Assembly: GCF_030814225.1 (NCBI RefSeq) | Contig: NZ_JAUSUR010000002.1 | Coordinates: 1-64,000 of the forward strand | From: Breznakia pachnodae | GTDB lineage: Bacteria > Bacillota_I > Bacilli_A > Erysipelotrichales > Erysipelotrichaceae | Direction: 5' to 3' | Length of the DNA: 64,000 nt | Part shown: piece after piece, positions 53,649-63,013 of the stretch | Layout of the letters: the number at the start of each line of letters is the position of its first letter | Position numbering within the stretch: the first letter of the stretch is position 1 | Program-made: the position numbers and the translations under genes | The notes under the pieces: model-generated | What the model saw: the letters and a program-made list of their open reading frames with translations, nothing else | Told to the model about the DNA's origin: nothing | The model's database searches: none

Positions 53649-54143
53649 TTAAATTTTCACTTTCATTAATTCATAAAAATCAGATGGTACATCATCTGGA
53701 ATCAATTGTATTGTTAATGAGACTCCTAATTTGTGTAAAGCATCAAAATTCTTAATATCATTCTTAGAAACTGAAAGATAATTTGTAATTGATTTTCTTT
53801 CCTCACTTTTATCAATAATTCCTAAATTACCCATTACAATCTCATTAAACACGATTCCTGCATCTCGCAAGTTTAATAAAATATCAGGTGTTTTCACAAT
53901 AATCATTAAACGTTCATTTCCATATTTTCCTTCTTTTAAATTATTGATTGCTTTCTCTAATGGAATGATTGATAAATAGACATGACTTGGTGTTGCCATT
54001 CGTAGTGCACTCTTTATCATTGGTTCCTCAGCACTCTTATTATCGATACAAATTACACGATCAATTTTTAATTTTGGTATCCAAAAAGTTGCAACTATAC
54101 CATGTACTAATCTTTCATCAATTCTCACATTAACAATATTCAT
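53649..54143 (-). CDS. PTS EIIB, mannose family (operon 3)
   Basis: A 164-aa soluble subunit with active His in VRIDERLVHGIVATFWI near residue 15. First gene of the third mannose-family operon. GGAGGAAC precedes the ATG. A cre-like site and an operator-like site lie 57-100 bp upstream. Confidence 0.9.
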   Translation of the reverse strand: MNIVNVRIDERLVHGIVATFWIPKLKIDRVICIDNKSAEEPMIKSALRMATPSHVYLSIIPLEKAINNLKEGKYGNERLMIIVKTPDILLNLRDAGIVFNEIVMGNLGIIDKSEERKSITNYLSVSKNDIKNFDALHKLGVSLTIQLIPDDVPSDFYELMKVKI

Positions 54144-54199
54144 ATTTGTTCCTCCATCTTAAAGACTATCGATATCTTTAACTTAATTATATGAATCAT

Positions 54200-54213
54200 T
54201 GATAGCGTTTTCA
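54200..54213. promoter_or_regulatory. cre-like site upstream of operon 3
   Basis: TGATAGCGTTTTCA matches TGWAANCGNTNWCA at 13 of 14 positions, 57 bp upstream of the IIB ATG. Confidence 0.55.
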
Positions 54214-54222
54214 AACCGGTGA

Positions 54223-54242
54223 TTACCACATAATTGTGGCAA
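54223..54242. promoter_or_regulatory. MtlR-box-like operator upstream of operon 3
   Basis: TTACCACATAATTGTGGCAA is an inverted repeat fitting the MtlR-type layout TTnnCACA-N4-TGTGnnAA, 80 bp from the IIB ATG. A further TGTGGTAA half-site lies at about 54256. It shares its arms with the sites near the first PRD regulator. Confidence 0.6.
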
Positions 54243-54313
54243 TTTCTTTTTTTAGATGTGGTAAAAAAAAATAGAAGAGTATTAAATATTTCTTCCATTT
54301 TAAGTATTTGTAA

Positions 54314-54607
54314 TTATTCAAATGTAATTTTCACCTTCTTATTTAAAGGTTTTGCAAGTTTCTCCAACATTTCAAAAGATGGATTTAGCCTTCCATTTTC
54401 CAATTTTGAAATATTACCTTGATCAATCCCAGTCAGTTTTGCCATCTCTGCTTGAGTTAGATTTGCTTCGAGTCTAAGATTAATGATTGCACGAATAAGA
54501 TTATATTCATCTTCTAAATTATCATATTCTTCTTTGAACTCTGGATCTGTTTTCAATTTCATATTTAAATAATCATCATAACTTGTAAATTTTACTTTCT
54601 TTGCCAT
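54314..54607 (-). CDS. XRE family DNA-binding protein (HigA-like), orphan
   Basis: A 97-aa protein with a C-terminal Cro/C1 helix-turn-helix (NLTQAEMAKLTGIDQGNISKLENGRLNPSFEMLEKLAKPLNKKVKITF, about residues 49-97) and a helical N-terminal part (DDYLNMKLKTDPEFKEEYDNLEDEYNLI) typical of HigA-type antitoxins. In such pairs the toxin gene normally lies directly upstream; here the 113 bp upstream and the region downstream hold no toxin ORF. It may be a solitary regulator or the survivor of a toxin-antitoxin pair. GGGGAGT precedes the ATG. Confidence 0.85.
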   Translation of the reverse strand: MAKKVKFTSYDDYLNMKLKTDPEFKEEYDNLEDEYNLIRAIINLRLEANLTQAEMAKLTGIDQGNISKLENGRLNPSFEMLEKLAKPLNKKVKITFE

Positions 54608-54719
54608 AATTTTACTCCCCTTTATTTAATTTTTATTATATGTAATATATAACATTTTCCTTAGTGAATTACAATACTTTTAAAGAAAAAAAGGAACAAA
54701 CTTAATTGCTCCTTCTTGA

Positions 54720-55649
54720 CTATATACCTTTAATTTTGTGAACTGCTGATTGAGCAGCAATTGCTCCATCATTTGTAGCAGTTACAACTTGGCGCAGATG
54801 TTTTTGAAGTACATCACCAGCGCCATAGATTCCAGGGATTGATGTTTCCATATGTTCATTCACGATCATATATCCTTTATCATCTGTAATTCCCATGTCT
54901 TTTAAGAATCCTGTAATTGGTACAGCTCCAATATATGGAAACACTGCACTTACTGGGATTTCTTCTTCAGCTCCATCTTTTGCTTTTACTTTTATACCTG
55001 TAACCTTCATTCCATCATCTAGAATTTCACTTACCAAACGTTCTTTCACAAATTCAAATTTATCATTTGCCATTACTTTGTCAATAACGATTTGGTCAGC
55101 TCTAAATACATCACGACGAATTACAACATATACTTTAGATGCAAATTGAGCAAGATACAACGCTTCTTCTAATGCTGCATTACCACCACCGATAACTGCA
55201 ACATCTTTTCCTTTAAAGAACGCACCATCACAGACTGCACAGTAAGATACTCCACGTCCAATATTTTCTTGTTCACCCTTTACTCCTAATAATTGCTCCT
55301 GTGTTCCAGTTGCAATAAGAACTGCTTTTCCTGCATATACATTTCCATCTTCACAAACAACTCGATGAAAATCATTATCTTCTTTTGATTCTTCAATTCG
55401 AACTACATTTCCATATACATATTCAGCTCCAAAAGAAGTTGAATGAATAAACATTTTATTTGCTAGTTCAAACCCATTCACTGAAGTAATTCCTGGCCAG
55501 TTACTGATTTCATCAGTTTTTGTCAGTTTTCCCCCAGGTGCACCAGCTTCAACCATAATTGTTTTCAGTCCTGCACGAGAAGCATAAATTGCTGCTGTCA
55601 TTCCCGCAGGTCCAGCACCAATGATTACTAAATCACAAATTCGTTCCAT
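54720..55649 (-). CDS. trxB: Thioredoxin reductase
   Basis: A 309-aa FAD- and NADPH-dependent enzyme that reduces thioredoxin. The FAD motif is LVIIGAGPAGMTAAIYASRAG near residue 7, the redox pair is in VSYCAVCDGAFF near 135 (CAVC), the NADPH motif is VAVIGGGNAALEEALYLA near 150, and the C-terminal FAD motif is GIYGAGDVLQKHLRQVVTATNDGAIAA near 270. The ATG overlaps the end of the lgt-ppaX fusion by 22 bp, with GGAGG upstream. In Bacillus trxB also lies in the hprK-lgt neighbourhood. Confidence 0.94.
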   Translation of the reverse strand: MERICDLVIIGAGPAGMTAAIYASRAGLKTIMVEAGAPGGKLTKTDEISNWPGITSVNGFELANKMFIHSTSFGAEYVYGNVVRIEESKEDNDFHRVVCEDGNVYAGKAVLIATGTQEQLLGVKGEQENIGRGVSYCAVCDGAFFKGKDVAVIGGGNAALEEALYLAQFASKVYVVIRRDVFRADQIVIDKVMANDKFEFVKERLVSEILDDGMKVTGIKVKAKDGAEEEIPVSAVFPYIGAVPITGFLKDMGITDDKGYMIVNEHMETSIPGIYGAGDVLQKHLRQVVTATNDGAIAAQSAVHKIKGI

Positions 55650-57109
55650 TCTCGATCCTCCTTGATAATATCTTTGATTTCTATTAAATCATATACGATA
55701 CTACATGGTTTTGTCTCTTTTAATGCCTGCTCTCTTTTTGGATCGCTGACATAGGCAATACTATAGGCACCCATATTTTTGGCTGTTTTCACATCCACAT
55801 CACTATCACCTACATAAATAAGTGAATCATGAGGCACCTGCAATAGTTCACATGCTTTTAATAATCCTTCTGGATTAGGTTTTGTATGTTCTACTTCATC
55901 TCCAGCAACAACTACTTCAAAGTATGTAAGTAAACCACTGCGTTCTAAACCTTGATTTACTAATTTCTTAAATTTATTCGATACCACTGCCATTTCATAA
56001 CCTTCTTCTTTTAAATAAGAAAGTAACTCTTTCGCATGTGGTAACGGTTTTATATAGTCATCATGCTTTGCATGATTAAAGTCACGATACGTTTGTACAA
56101 CTTCATCGACCATTGATTCATCAAAGTACTTTTCAAAAGTAGCTCTTAATGGTGGACCCATAAAACTGCACAGTTCTGCTTCTTCTAATTTATAATCTGG
56201 TTTATAAATACTAAACGTATGAATAAAACTATCCATAATCAATTGTTGTGTATCGATTAATGTACCATCTGCATCAAATAAGATAACTGGTTTTTCTTTA
56301 CGAAATGGATAAAACTTCTTAAATACTTTATTGTATACACCTAAGATTCCTAACAATCCGATTAAAATAAATCCAATTGAAGTTAATTGTGCAACTCGAA
56401 TACCACCAAGCATTAATGCATCAGTTCTGAATATCTCTACAAAGAAACGTACGATTCCATACCATACTATATAAGCATAGATTAAATCTCCACTACGTTT
56501 TCTTCCCCAACGTTTATAGACAACTGTAATTAGAAAAAATCCAATTAAGTTTCCGATTCCTTCATACAAGAACATTGGCTGACGATAAGCACCATTGATG
56601 TACATATTATCTTTTATAAAAGATGGGAACCCATTAAAGTAATCAGCACTTACGATTTCACCATAAGCTTCCTGATTCAAAAAGTTACCCCAGCGACCTA
56701 TTACCTGTCCTAATAGAACATTTGGCATAATACAGTCACCAACTCTTAATAAATTTACTCCCTTTTTTCTGAAATAGAAATAGGCAAATACAATACCAGT
56801 CACAAGTCCACCATGAATGGCCAATCCACCTTCCCAAATCTCAAATATCTTCATTGGGTTACCACTGTATTGATCCCATTCAAACACAACATACCAGATA
56901 CGAGCACCAACAATTACTAACGGCATCATCATAAAGAAGAAATCCTCTAATAACTGTTTGCTGTATCCTAGCTTCTTAGCATTTTTTACTGACAAATAAT
57001 ACGCAAGGATTGCACCAGTTAAAATTAACAGTGCATACCATGCAATATTTAATGTAAAACCACCAAGTTCTATTCTTAGAAAGGTTCTTAAATCCGGAAA
57101 AAACTCCAT
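55628..57109 (-). CDS. lgt: Fusion: prolipoprotein diacylglyceryl transferase (Lgt) plus HAD pyrophosphatase (PpaX-like)
   Basis: A 493-aa two-enzyme protein. Residues 1-265 are Lgt, a membrane enzyme that adds diacylglycerol to the lipobox Cys; IHGGLVTG near 98 and GRWGNFLNQEAYGE near 140 are its core motifs, with seven helices. Residues 272-490 are a HAD phosphatase (VILFDADGTLIDTQQL, VVSNKFKK, HTKPNPEGLLKA, YVGDSDVDVKTAKN) resembling PpaX, which hydrolyses pyrophosphate made by HprK. In Bacillus hprK, lgt and ppaX are adjacent separate genes; here two are fused. The start overlaps the hprK stop (TAATG). Confidence 0.93.
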   Translation of the reverse strand: MEFFPDLRTFLRIELGGFTLNIAWYALLILTGAILAYYLSVKNAKKLGYSKQLLEDFFFMMMPLVIVGARIWYVVFEWDQYSGNPMKIFEIWEGGLAIHGGLVTGIVFAYFYFRKKGVNLLRVGDCIMPNVLLGQVIGRWGNFLNQEAYGEIVSADYFNGFPSFIKDNMYINGAYRQPMFLYEGIGNLIGFFLITVVYKRWGRKRSGDLIYAYIVWYGIVRFFVEIFRTDALMLGGIRVAQLTSIGFILIGLLGILGVYNKVFKKFYPFRKEKPVILFDADGTLIDTQQLIMDSFIHTFSIYKPDYKLEEAELCSFMGPPLRATFEKYFDESMVDEVVQTYRDFNHAKHDDYIKPLPHAKELLSYLKEEGYEMAVVSNKFKKLVNQGLERSGLLTYFEVVVAGDEVEHTKPNPEGLLKACELLQVPHDSLIYVGDSDVDVKTAKNMGAYSIAYVSDPKREQALKETKPCSIVYDLIEIKDIIKEDREWNEFVI

Positions 57110-58047
57110 TATTCTTCTCCTTTTTGATTACCAATAAAGGAAAGTACTCTGTTTTCGAATTCTTTTGCACTATCATATCCTTCTTCTTTTAGAACGATAT
57201 TGGTTACTGCACTTTCAATAATGGTTGCCATACTTCTACCACCACGTAATGGTAAAATGATTTTTGGTATTTCAACACTTAGTATTTCTTCATACTTTGT
57301 CTCTTCAATACCAACACGATCATATTCCGCACTGCTATCCCAAGACTTTAGTTCAATCACAAAATCAACTTTTGTTTTTGGTAACGTACAACTTGATCCA
57401 TATAACTTACGAACATTGACGATTCCAATTCCACGCAGTTCAATAAATCCACCTTCCAATAACTTTGGTGGATATCCAATAATTTCATTATGAATCAGAT
57501 AACAATCTACAAGATCATCACTGATTAATTGGTGCCCACGACGTACTAAGTCCAAAGCCACCTCACTTTTTCCCATTCCACTTTCTCCACGAATAAGTAC
57601 TCCTTTACCATAGATACTTAATAGTACCCCGTGTAAAGAATCAATATCCGCTAACTTTTCATCCAGATAAGAAACAATATTAATAATCAATCTAGATGTC
57701 TGTTGTTTTGAGCGAAGAATTGGAAAATTCTTACGATAGGCAATCTCTGATAACACTCCAGGACATTCATGATCCTTTGAGATAATTAACAGAGGAGTTT
57801 CATCACCAGTCAAGAATTCAAAACTTCTATATTTCTCTTCTTGTGTCATTGTTTTGATGTATTCAACTTCTTTATCTCCCAAAACAACAATTCGTTTTGG
57901 TTGTGAATAATCAAAGAATCCTGCAAGTTCCAGACCTGCACGATTGGTATCGGCAATCTGAATTTTACGCTTTAATGATTCTTTATTCCCATGAACAATT
58001 TCGAAATTAAAATGTTCAACAAATTCTTTCACTGTGATTGCTCTCAT
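57109..58047 (-). CDS. hprK: HPr kinase/phosphorylase
   Basis: A 312-aa bifunctional enzyme that phosphorylates HPr on Ser46 using ATP or PPi, and removes that phosphate, controlling catabolite repression. The Walker A is GVLIRGESGMGKSEVALDLV near residue 150, followed by RRGHQLISDDLVDCY near 170 and the signature region FIELRGIGIVNVRKLYG near 202. It implies CcpA/HPr-Ser-P control of the PTS operons. GAGGAGGC precedes the ATG; it lies 1 bp after uvrA. Confidence 0.95.
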   Translation of the reverse strand: MRAITVKEFVEHFNFEIVHGNKESLKRKIQIADTNRAGLELAGFFDYSQPKRIVVLGDKEVEYIKTMTQEEKYRSFEFLTGDETPLLIISKDHECPGVLSEIAYRKNFPILRSKQQTSRLIINIVSYLDEKLADIDSLHGVLLSIYGKGVLIRGESGMGKSEVALDLVRRGHQLISDDLVDCYLIHNEIIGYPPKLLEGGFIELRGIGIVNVRKLYGSSCTLPKTKVDFVIELKSWDSSAEYDRVGIEETKYEEILSVEIPKIILPLRGGRSMATIIESAVTNIVLKEEGYDSAKEFENRVLSFIGNQKGEE

Positions 58048-58048
58048 A

Positions 58049-60877
58049 TTATGCCTCCTCTAATACCTTTTTTAAATATTGTCCAGTAAATGATTCTTTG
58101 ATTGCAGCGATTTCTTCAGGAGTACCAGCTCCCATGATATAACCACCTTCATCTCCACCTTCTGGTCCAATGTCAATTACGTAATCTGCACACTTGATAA
58201 CATCAAGGTTATGCTCAATAACAACTACTGTATCACCATTGTTTACAATTCTTTGTAGTACCTTCAACAAGGTGTTTACATCACTACTATGTAATCCTGT
58301 TGTTGGTTCATCAAGGACAAACATTGTTTTACCAGTTGCCTTACGTTGTAATTCACTAGCAAGTTTTACCCTTTGTGCTTCCCCACCACTTAGTGTAGTC
58401 GCACTTTGTCCAAGTTTAATATAACCCAGACCTACATCATATAATGTTTGTAATTTGTGTTTAATCTTATGCACATTCTTAAAGAATTCGATTGCATCTT
58501 CTACACTCATCTCTAATACATCATAGATATTCTTACCTTTGTAAGTTACCTGTAATGTTTCTTCATTGTATCGTTTACCACCACATTCTTCACATGGTAC
58601 ATAAACATCTGGCAAGAAGTGCATTGAAATCCTTAAAATTCCATCTCCCTGACAAGCCTCACAACGTCCACCTTTCACATTAAAAGAGAAACGTCCTTTC
58701 TCATAACCACGCATTTTAGCTTCTGGTGTTTGCGTAAATAAATCACGAATATCATCAAATACACCTGTATAAGTAGCTGGATTACTTCTTGGAGTACGTC
58801 CAATCGGATCTTGAGAAATATTAATAATCTTATCAATATTTTTGATTCCTTTAATCTTCTTACATTTACCAGGTTTAATTCTTACTCTACCTAATTCATG
58901 AGAGATTCCTTTTGATAAAATTTCATTTACCAAACTACTCTTACCACTACCACTCACTCCAGTTACAACTGTTAAGGTTCCCAGAGGGAACTTCACATTT
59001 ACATTTTTCAGGTTGTTTTCACTACCTTCAACAACTTCAACAAATTTCTTGTTACCTTTTTTACGTTCTGTTGGTACATCAATTTTTAAACGACCACTTA
59101 AGTAATTAGCAGTCACACTATCTTTGTTGTTGATAATTTCATCATACGTACCATGAGCAACTACTTCACCACCGTGAACCCCTGCTCCTGGTCCAATATC
59201 TACAATGTAATCACTTTGACGCATTGTTTCTTCATCATGCTCAACTACAACTAATGTATTACCTAAATCACGCATCTTCTTAAGCGAATCAATCAGGCGA
59301 TCATTATCTCTTTGGTGAAGTCCAATACTAGGCTCATCCAGTACATAAAGAACTCCTGTTAAGTGAGAACCAATTTGTGTAGCTAAACGAATACGTTGTG
59401 CTTCTCCACCACTTAGTGTTCCTGCTAGACGATCCAGTGTCAGATAGTTCAATCCAACATCGCTCAAGAACTGAAGTCTATTTTCAATTTCCTGCAGAAT
59501 TAATTTCGCAATAGAACGTTGTGTTTCAGTTAAATCCATATTACGAATAAATTGAATTTCCTGTTTAATGCTCATTGTTGTCCATTCATAAATATTAAGA
59601 CCATTTACTCTAACACTAAGAGCAACTTCATTTAATCTTGTACCATGACATGTTGGACAAGTATCTTCCATCATAAATGATGCATACCATTCTCTTGAGA
59701 ATGATGACGTTGTTTCCATGTAACGACGTTCAATCAGGGTTACTACACCTTCAATATATTCTTTTTTACTAGTCACATTTCCTGACTTTGAATACATATT
59801 GTAAGAGATTGGATCTTTACTTCCATAAAGAACCATATCTAATTCTTTCTTCGTAAAATCTTTGATTGGTTTATCAATATCAATATTATAATAATCACAA
59901 AGTGCTTTAAAACGTTGCCACTCCAGATTATCTTTCTTTAAAATATTCTTATAATATACAATACCACCCTTACGAATAGAAAGCTTGCGATCTGGCATTA
60001 AAACATCCAAGTCCACACGTTGTGTAAATCCTAAACCTTTACAAGTATCACACGCACCAAAAGGAGCGTTAAACGAAAATAATCTAGGTTCTAACTTTGG
60101 AACACTAAATCCACAGTACTTACATGAGTAATTTGAAGAGAATAACAGCTCTTGGTTATCACTACCATAAGTAACAATAACCAATCCATCACTTAGCTTT
60201 ACTGCACTCTCAAGTGAATCATGAATTCTTCCACGATCATCACCTTTTACAATTCTATCAACTACCACATCAATATCATGGCGTTTGTTTTTTTCCAATG
60301 CTTCTACTTCTTCCAGTAGTTTATTTTCACCATCAATACGTGCACGCACATATCCTTCTTTCATAAGTTTTTCTAAAAGATCCTTATGTGTACCTTTTTT
60401 ATTATGTACAACTGGTGCTAAAATCTGTAGTCTCACCTTATCAGGAAGTTCCATTACTTGATCAACCATCTGTTTGATTGTCTGTGAAGTAATTGGTTCA
60501 TTATGATTCGGACAATATGGAACCCCAATACGCGCATATAAAAGACGCAAGTAATCATAGATTTCAGTAGCAGTTGCAACTGTTGATCTAGGGTTATTAC
60601 TTGTTGTCTTCTGGTCGATTGAAATTGCTGGTGAAAGTCCTTCAATACTATCTACATCTGGCTTCTCACTATTTCCTAAAAACTGACGTGCATATGCACT
60701 TAATGATTCCATGTAGCGTCGTTGTCCTTCCGCATAAATGGTATCAAATGCAAGTGACGTTTTCCCAGAACCTGAGACTCCAGTCATTATTACTATTTTG
60801 TCACGAGGAATATCCAAACTTACGTTCTTTAAGTTATTCTCTCGTGCTCCTTTAATCGATATTATGTCATTTTTCAT
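58049..60877 (-). CDS. uvrA: Excinuclease ABC subunit A
   Basis: A 942-aa nucleotide-excision-repair ATPase that finds DNA damage with UvrB. The two ABC halves are visible: Walker [13 protein letters not shown] near 33, zinc module CKYCGF...CDTC near 250-280, [12 protein letters not shown] near 488, second Walker [14 protein letters not shown] near 643, second zinc module CEAC...CEEC near 738-766, and [12 protein letters not shown] near 830. Full length. The ribosome site AAGGTG precedes the ATG. It starts the uvrA-hprK-lgt/ppaX-trxB run; uvrB is not in the window. Confidence 0.95.
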   Translation of the reverse strand: MKNDIISIKGARENNLKNVSLDIPRDKIVIMTGVSGSGKTSLAFDTIYAEGQRRYMESLSAYARQFLGNSEKPDVDSIEGLSPAISIDQKTTSNNPRSTVATATEIYDYLRLLYARIGVPYCPNHNEPITSQTIKQMVDQVMELPDKVRLQILAPVVHNKKGTHKDLLEKLMKEGYVRARIDGENKLLEEVEALEKNKRHDIDVVVDRIVKGDDRGRIHDSLESAVKLSDGLVIVTYGSDNQELLFSSNYSCKYCGFSVPKLEPRLFSFNAPFGACDTCKGLGFTQRVDLDVLMPDRKLSIRKGGIVYYKNILKKDNLEWQRFKALCDYYNIDIDKPIKDFTKKELDMVLYGSKDPISYNMYSKSGNVTSKKEYIEGVVTLIERRYMETTSSFSREWYASFMMEDTCPTCHGTRLNEVALSVRVNGLNIYEWTTMSIKQEIQFIRNMDLTETQRSIAKLILQEIENRLQFLSDVGLNYLTLDRLAGTLSGGEAQRIRLATQIGSHLTGVLYVLDEPSIGLHQRDNDRLIDSLKKMRDLGNTLVVVEHDEETMRQSDYIVDIGPGAGVHGGEVVAHGTYDEIINNKDSVTANYLSGRLKIDVPTERKKGNKKFVEVVEGSENNLKNVNVKFPLGTLTVVTGVSGSGKSSLVNEILSKGISHELGRVRIKPGKCKKIKGIKNIDKIINISQDPIGRTPRSNPATYTGVFDDIRDLFTQTPEAKMRGYEKGRFSFNVKGGRCEACQGDGILRISMHFLPDVYVPCEECGGKRYNEETLQVTYKGKNIYDVLEMSVEDAIEFFKNVHKIKHKLQTLYDVGLGYIKLGQSATTLSGGEAQRVKLASELQRKATGKTMFVLDEPTTGLHSSDVNTLLKVLQRIVNNGDTVVVIEHNLDVIKCADYVIDIGPEGGDEGGYIMGAGTPEEIAAIKESFTGQYLKKVLEEA

Positions 60878-60966
60878 TTTTTCACCTTACCCTGCACTCT
60901 ATTATACCATTTTTCAAATGAAATTTTGGTATATATTGTACAATATTTTCTAAACTAAATAACGAA

Positions 60967-60992
60967 AAGAATAGAGAAATTTCTCTATTCTT
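60967..60992. repeat. Perfect 26-bp palindrome between divergent genes
   Basis: AAGAATAGAGAAA and its exact complement, no loop bases, in the region between divergent uvrA and the phzF-like gene. No T-run follows on either strand and no transcript ends here, so a terminator role is unlikely. It may be an operator or structural element. Confidence 0.55.
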
Positions 60993-61093
60993 CCCAGTTT
61001 ACTCAGTTGAAATTAATAATACCATCTTTTCATATTTTTTCAACGATTTTGACCAGTTAATCATGTATTGCTTCTGATTTCTTTATTTTATAG

Positions 61094-61099
61094 TATAAT
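61094..61099 (+). promoter_or_regulatory. -10 box of the second phzF-like gene
   Basis: Perfect TATAAT 22 bp before the ATG, just upstream of the purine-rich ribosome site; no convincing -35 seen. Confidence 0.45.
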
Positions 61100-61120
61100 T
61101 CTAGAAAAAGGGGATTTACT

Positions 61121-61993
61121 ATGAAACATGTTAACGTATATCAAATCGATGCATTCACTAAAACTCCTGGATTAGGAAATCCTGCAGGAGTTATTCCAAA
61201 TGGAGATTTGTACACAAGTGAAGAAATGCAGACCATAACAAAAGCAGTAGGATTTAATGAATGTGTATTCATCTGTTCGTCGGATTCTGCTGATGCTTAT
61301 TTACGATATTTCACTCCAGGATATGAGACACCATTGTGTGGACATGCAACAATTGCTGCTATCTATTATTTAGCTCAAGATTTAAAGTCGGATAAAACTT
61401 TTGTAATCAAAACGAATGCAGGTATCCTAACAATGAATTACCGATATGATTCTCAAGAAATAGAAATGCAACAGGCAAAACCTAAAGCCATTGCTTTTGA
61501 AGGAGATGTTGAAAAGTTGTGTGCAAGTATTGGTATATCTACAGATGACTTATACCCTAATTTACCAATTACTTATGGAAATACTGGATCTTGGACTCTG
61601 CTAGTCCCAGTGAAAGATGAAACAATTTTAGATAAAATGAATGCAGATAACAATCTTTTTCCAGATATACTAACTGAAGTACCCAAAAGTTCTATTCATC
61701 CTTTTTCGATTGATGATAAGGAACATATGATATTTCATGCACGTCATTTTTCTTCACCATACTCACAAACCAAAGAAGATTCTGTAACTGGAACGGCTTC
61801 TGGGGTAATGGGTGTATATGCATTGGACCATATTTATCCTAACTTAGATAAAATTTTACTCCACATTCACCAAGGAAAACAAATGAATAAAGAAGGTAAT
61901 CTAAATGTATCAGCTATTCGTAATAATGAAGGTCATGATATTAAGATATACGGAACTGCTGTTTTCAATAAAAAATTATCAATTTCATATTAA
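61121..61993 (+). CDS. PhzF family isomerase-like protein (second copy)
   Basis: A 290-aa PhzF-fold protein. Motifs are IDAFTKTPGLGNPAGVIPNG near residue 10, GFNECVFIC near 44 (catalytic-type Glu), YETPLCGHATIAAIYYLA near 69 and SQTKEDSVTGTASGVMGVYAL near 207. It is a different paralogue from the one at 17966, with limited visible identity beyond the motifs. Substrate unknown. AAGGGGATT precedes the ATG. It is transcribed alone and ends at a strong terminator. Confidence 0.9.
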   Translation: MKHVNVYQIDAFTKTPGLGNPAGVIPNGDLYTSEEMQTITKAVGFNECVFICSSDSADAYLRYFTPGYETPLCGHATIAAIYYLAQDLKSDKTFVIKTNAGILTMNYRYDSQEIEMQQAKPKAIAFEGDVEKLCASIGISTDDLYPNLPITYGNTGSWTLLVPVKDETILDKMNADNNLFPDILTEVPKSSIHPFSIDDKEHMIFHARHFSSPYSQTKEDSVTGTASGVMGVYALDHIYPNLDKILLHIHQGKQMNKEGNLNVSAIRNNEGHDIKIYGTAVFNKKLSISY

Positions 61994-62015
61994 ATGCCAG
62001 CATTTGCTGGCATTT
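61992..62015 (+). terminator. Terminator after the phzF-like gene
   Basis: AAATGCCAGCA and TGCTGGCATTT form the stem, followed by ACTTT. Confidence 0.75.
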
Positions 62016-62051
62016 ACTTTAATAATAACACTTAATAGACGAATGACTTAC

Positions 62052-62072
62052 TAAACCGGTTTATGTTATAAT
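62052..62072 (+). promoter_or_regulatory. LacI-type operator over an extended -10 promoter
   Basis: TAAACCGGTTTA (62052-62063), a perfect 12-bp palindrome with the CG centre typical of LacI-family operators, lies directly before TGTTATAAT (62064-62072), an extended -10 element of the FAH-family gene. A LacI regulator is encoded just downstream, convergent. Confidence 0.6.
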
Positions 62073-62097
62073 ATTAATATATAAAATGAGGTAAAAT

Positions 62098-62991
62098 ATG
62101 AAATTTGGAAGTTATAAATATCAAAATAAAGACTATATAGGTGTTCTATCTAAAGATGAACAATCAATGATTGATGTAAGTAAAATTCTACATTGTGATT
62201 ATGATGCAAATATGAATACTTTCATTCAACAAACAACTGATGCTGAATTACAAGTAATTAAAAATAAGATTGAAACTAGTAATATCGCTGGCCATCCAAT
62301 TGATTCTATTTCTTTGTATTCACCAATCCGTAAACCAATTCATGATATTTTATGTGTAGGTGTAAACTATGAAGATCACAAAAAAGAAGCAGTGAGTTCA
62401 CTCAATGATAATACACTTCAAAAACCTAAAAGACCGGTATTGTTTACAAAACGTGCAAATTCAATTATTGGACCAAATGCTTCTTTACATGCATGTTTTG
62501 ATCTTGATAATGAAGTTGACTATGAGGCAGAACTTGCAATCATTCTTAGAAAAAATGGCAAAAATATTGATTCTAAAAATGCTATTGATTGTATCTTTGG
62601 TTATTCAGTATTTAATGACTTCTCGTCTAGAACACTACAACGTGAACATACACAATGGTTAAAAGGAAAAAGTCTTGACGAGTACTCATCAATGGGGCCA
62701 TTTATTGTTACTGTTGATGAGTTTAATATTAATAATAATTATAAAATTCAATCAACAGTAAATGACGAACTTCGGCAAAATTCTTCACTTGATTACATGA
62801 TTTATAAAATACCTGAACTTATTTCTGTAATATCTGCAGGTATGACATTAGAAGCTGCAGATATTATTGCAACCGGTACACCAGCTGGAGTTGGTATGGG
62901 ATTTCAACCTCCTCGATACCTAAAGGAAAATGATTTTGTATCTTGTACAATTGAAGGAATAGGTACATTAACTAATAAGATTGTAAAATAA
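62098..62991 (+). CDS. Fumarylacetoacetate hydrolase family protein
   Basis: A 297-aa FAH-fold metal enzyme acting on C-C or keto-enol bonds of small keto acids (hydrolases, decarboxylases, isomerases). Signatures: ILCVGVNYEDHKKEA near residue 82, LDNEVDYEAELAIILRKNG near 140 (metal Glu/Asp cluster), YSVFNDFSSRTLQREHTQWLKGKSLDEYSSMGPFIVT near 170 and ADIIATGTPAGVGMGFQPPRYL near 255. Full length. GAGGT precedes the ATG. A LacI-type operator overlaps its promoter, so it is probably controlled by the LacI regulator downstream. The pathway is unknown. Confidence 0.92.
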   Translation: MKFGSYKYQNKDYIGVLSKDEQSMIDVSKILHCDYDANMNTFIQQTTDAELQVIKNKIETSNIAGHPIDSISLYSPIRKPIHDILCVGVNYEDHKKEAVSSLNDNTLQKPKRPVLFTKRANSIIGPNASLHACFDLDNEVDYEAELAIILRKNGKNIDSKNAIDCIFGYSVFNDFSSRTLQREHTQWLKGKSLDEYSSMGPFIVTVDEFNINNNYKIQSTVNDELRQNSSLDYMIYKIPELISVISAGMTLEAADIIATGTPAGVGMGFQPPRYLKENDFVSCTIEGIGTLTNKIVK

Positions 62992-63013
62992 AACAACATT
63001 CGCATGTTGTTTT
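62990..63013. terminator. Bidirectional terminator
   Basis: AAAACAACAT and ATGTTGTTTT stem with loop TCGC between the convergent FAH-family and lacI-family genes. Confidence 0.85.

Noticed and set aside
53650..54260. Sigma-54 (-12/-24) promoter with a LevR-type activator for the mannose-family operon
   Set aside because: I found no TGGCAC-N5-TTGC element, and none of the regulators here shows a sigma-54 activation domain.
60967..60992. Terminator for uvrA or the phzF-like gene
   Set aside because: Both genes are transcribed away from it and there is no T-run.
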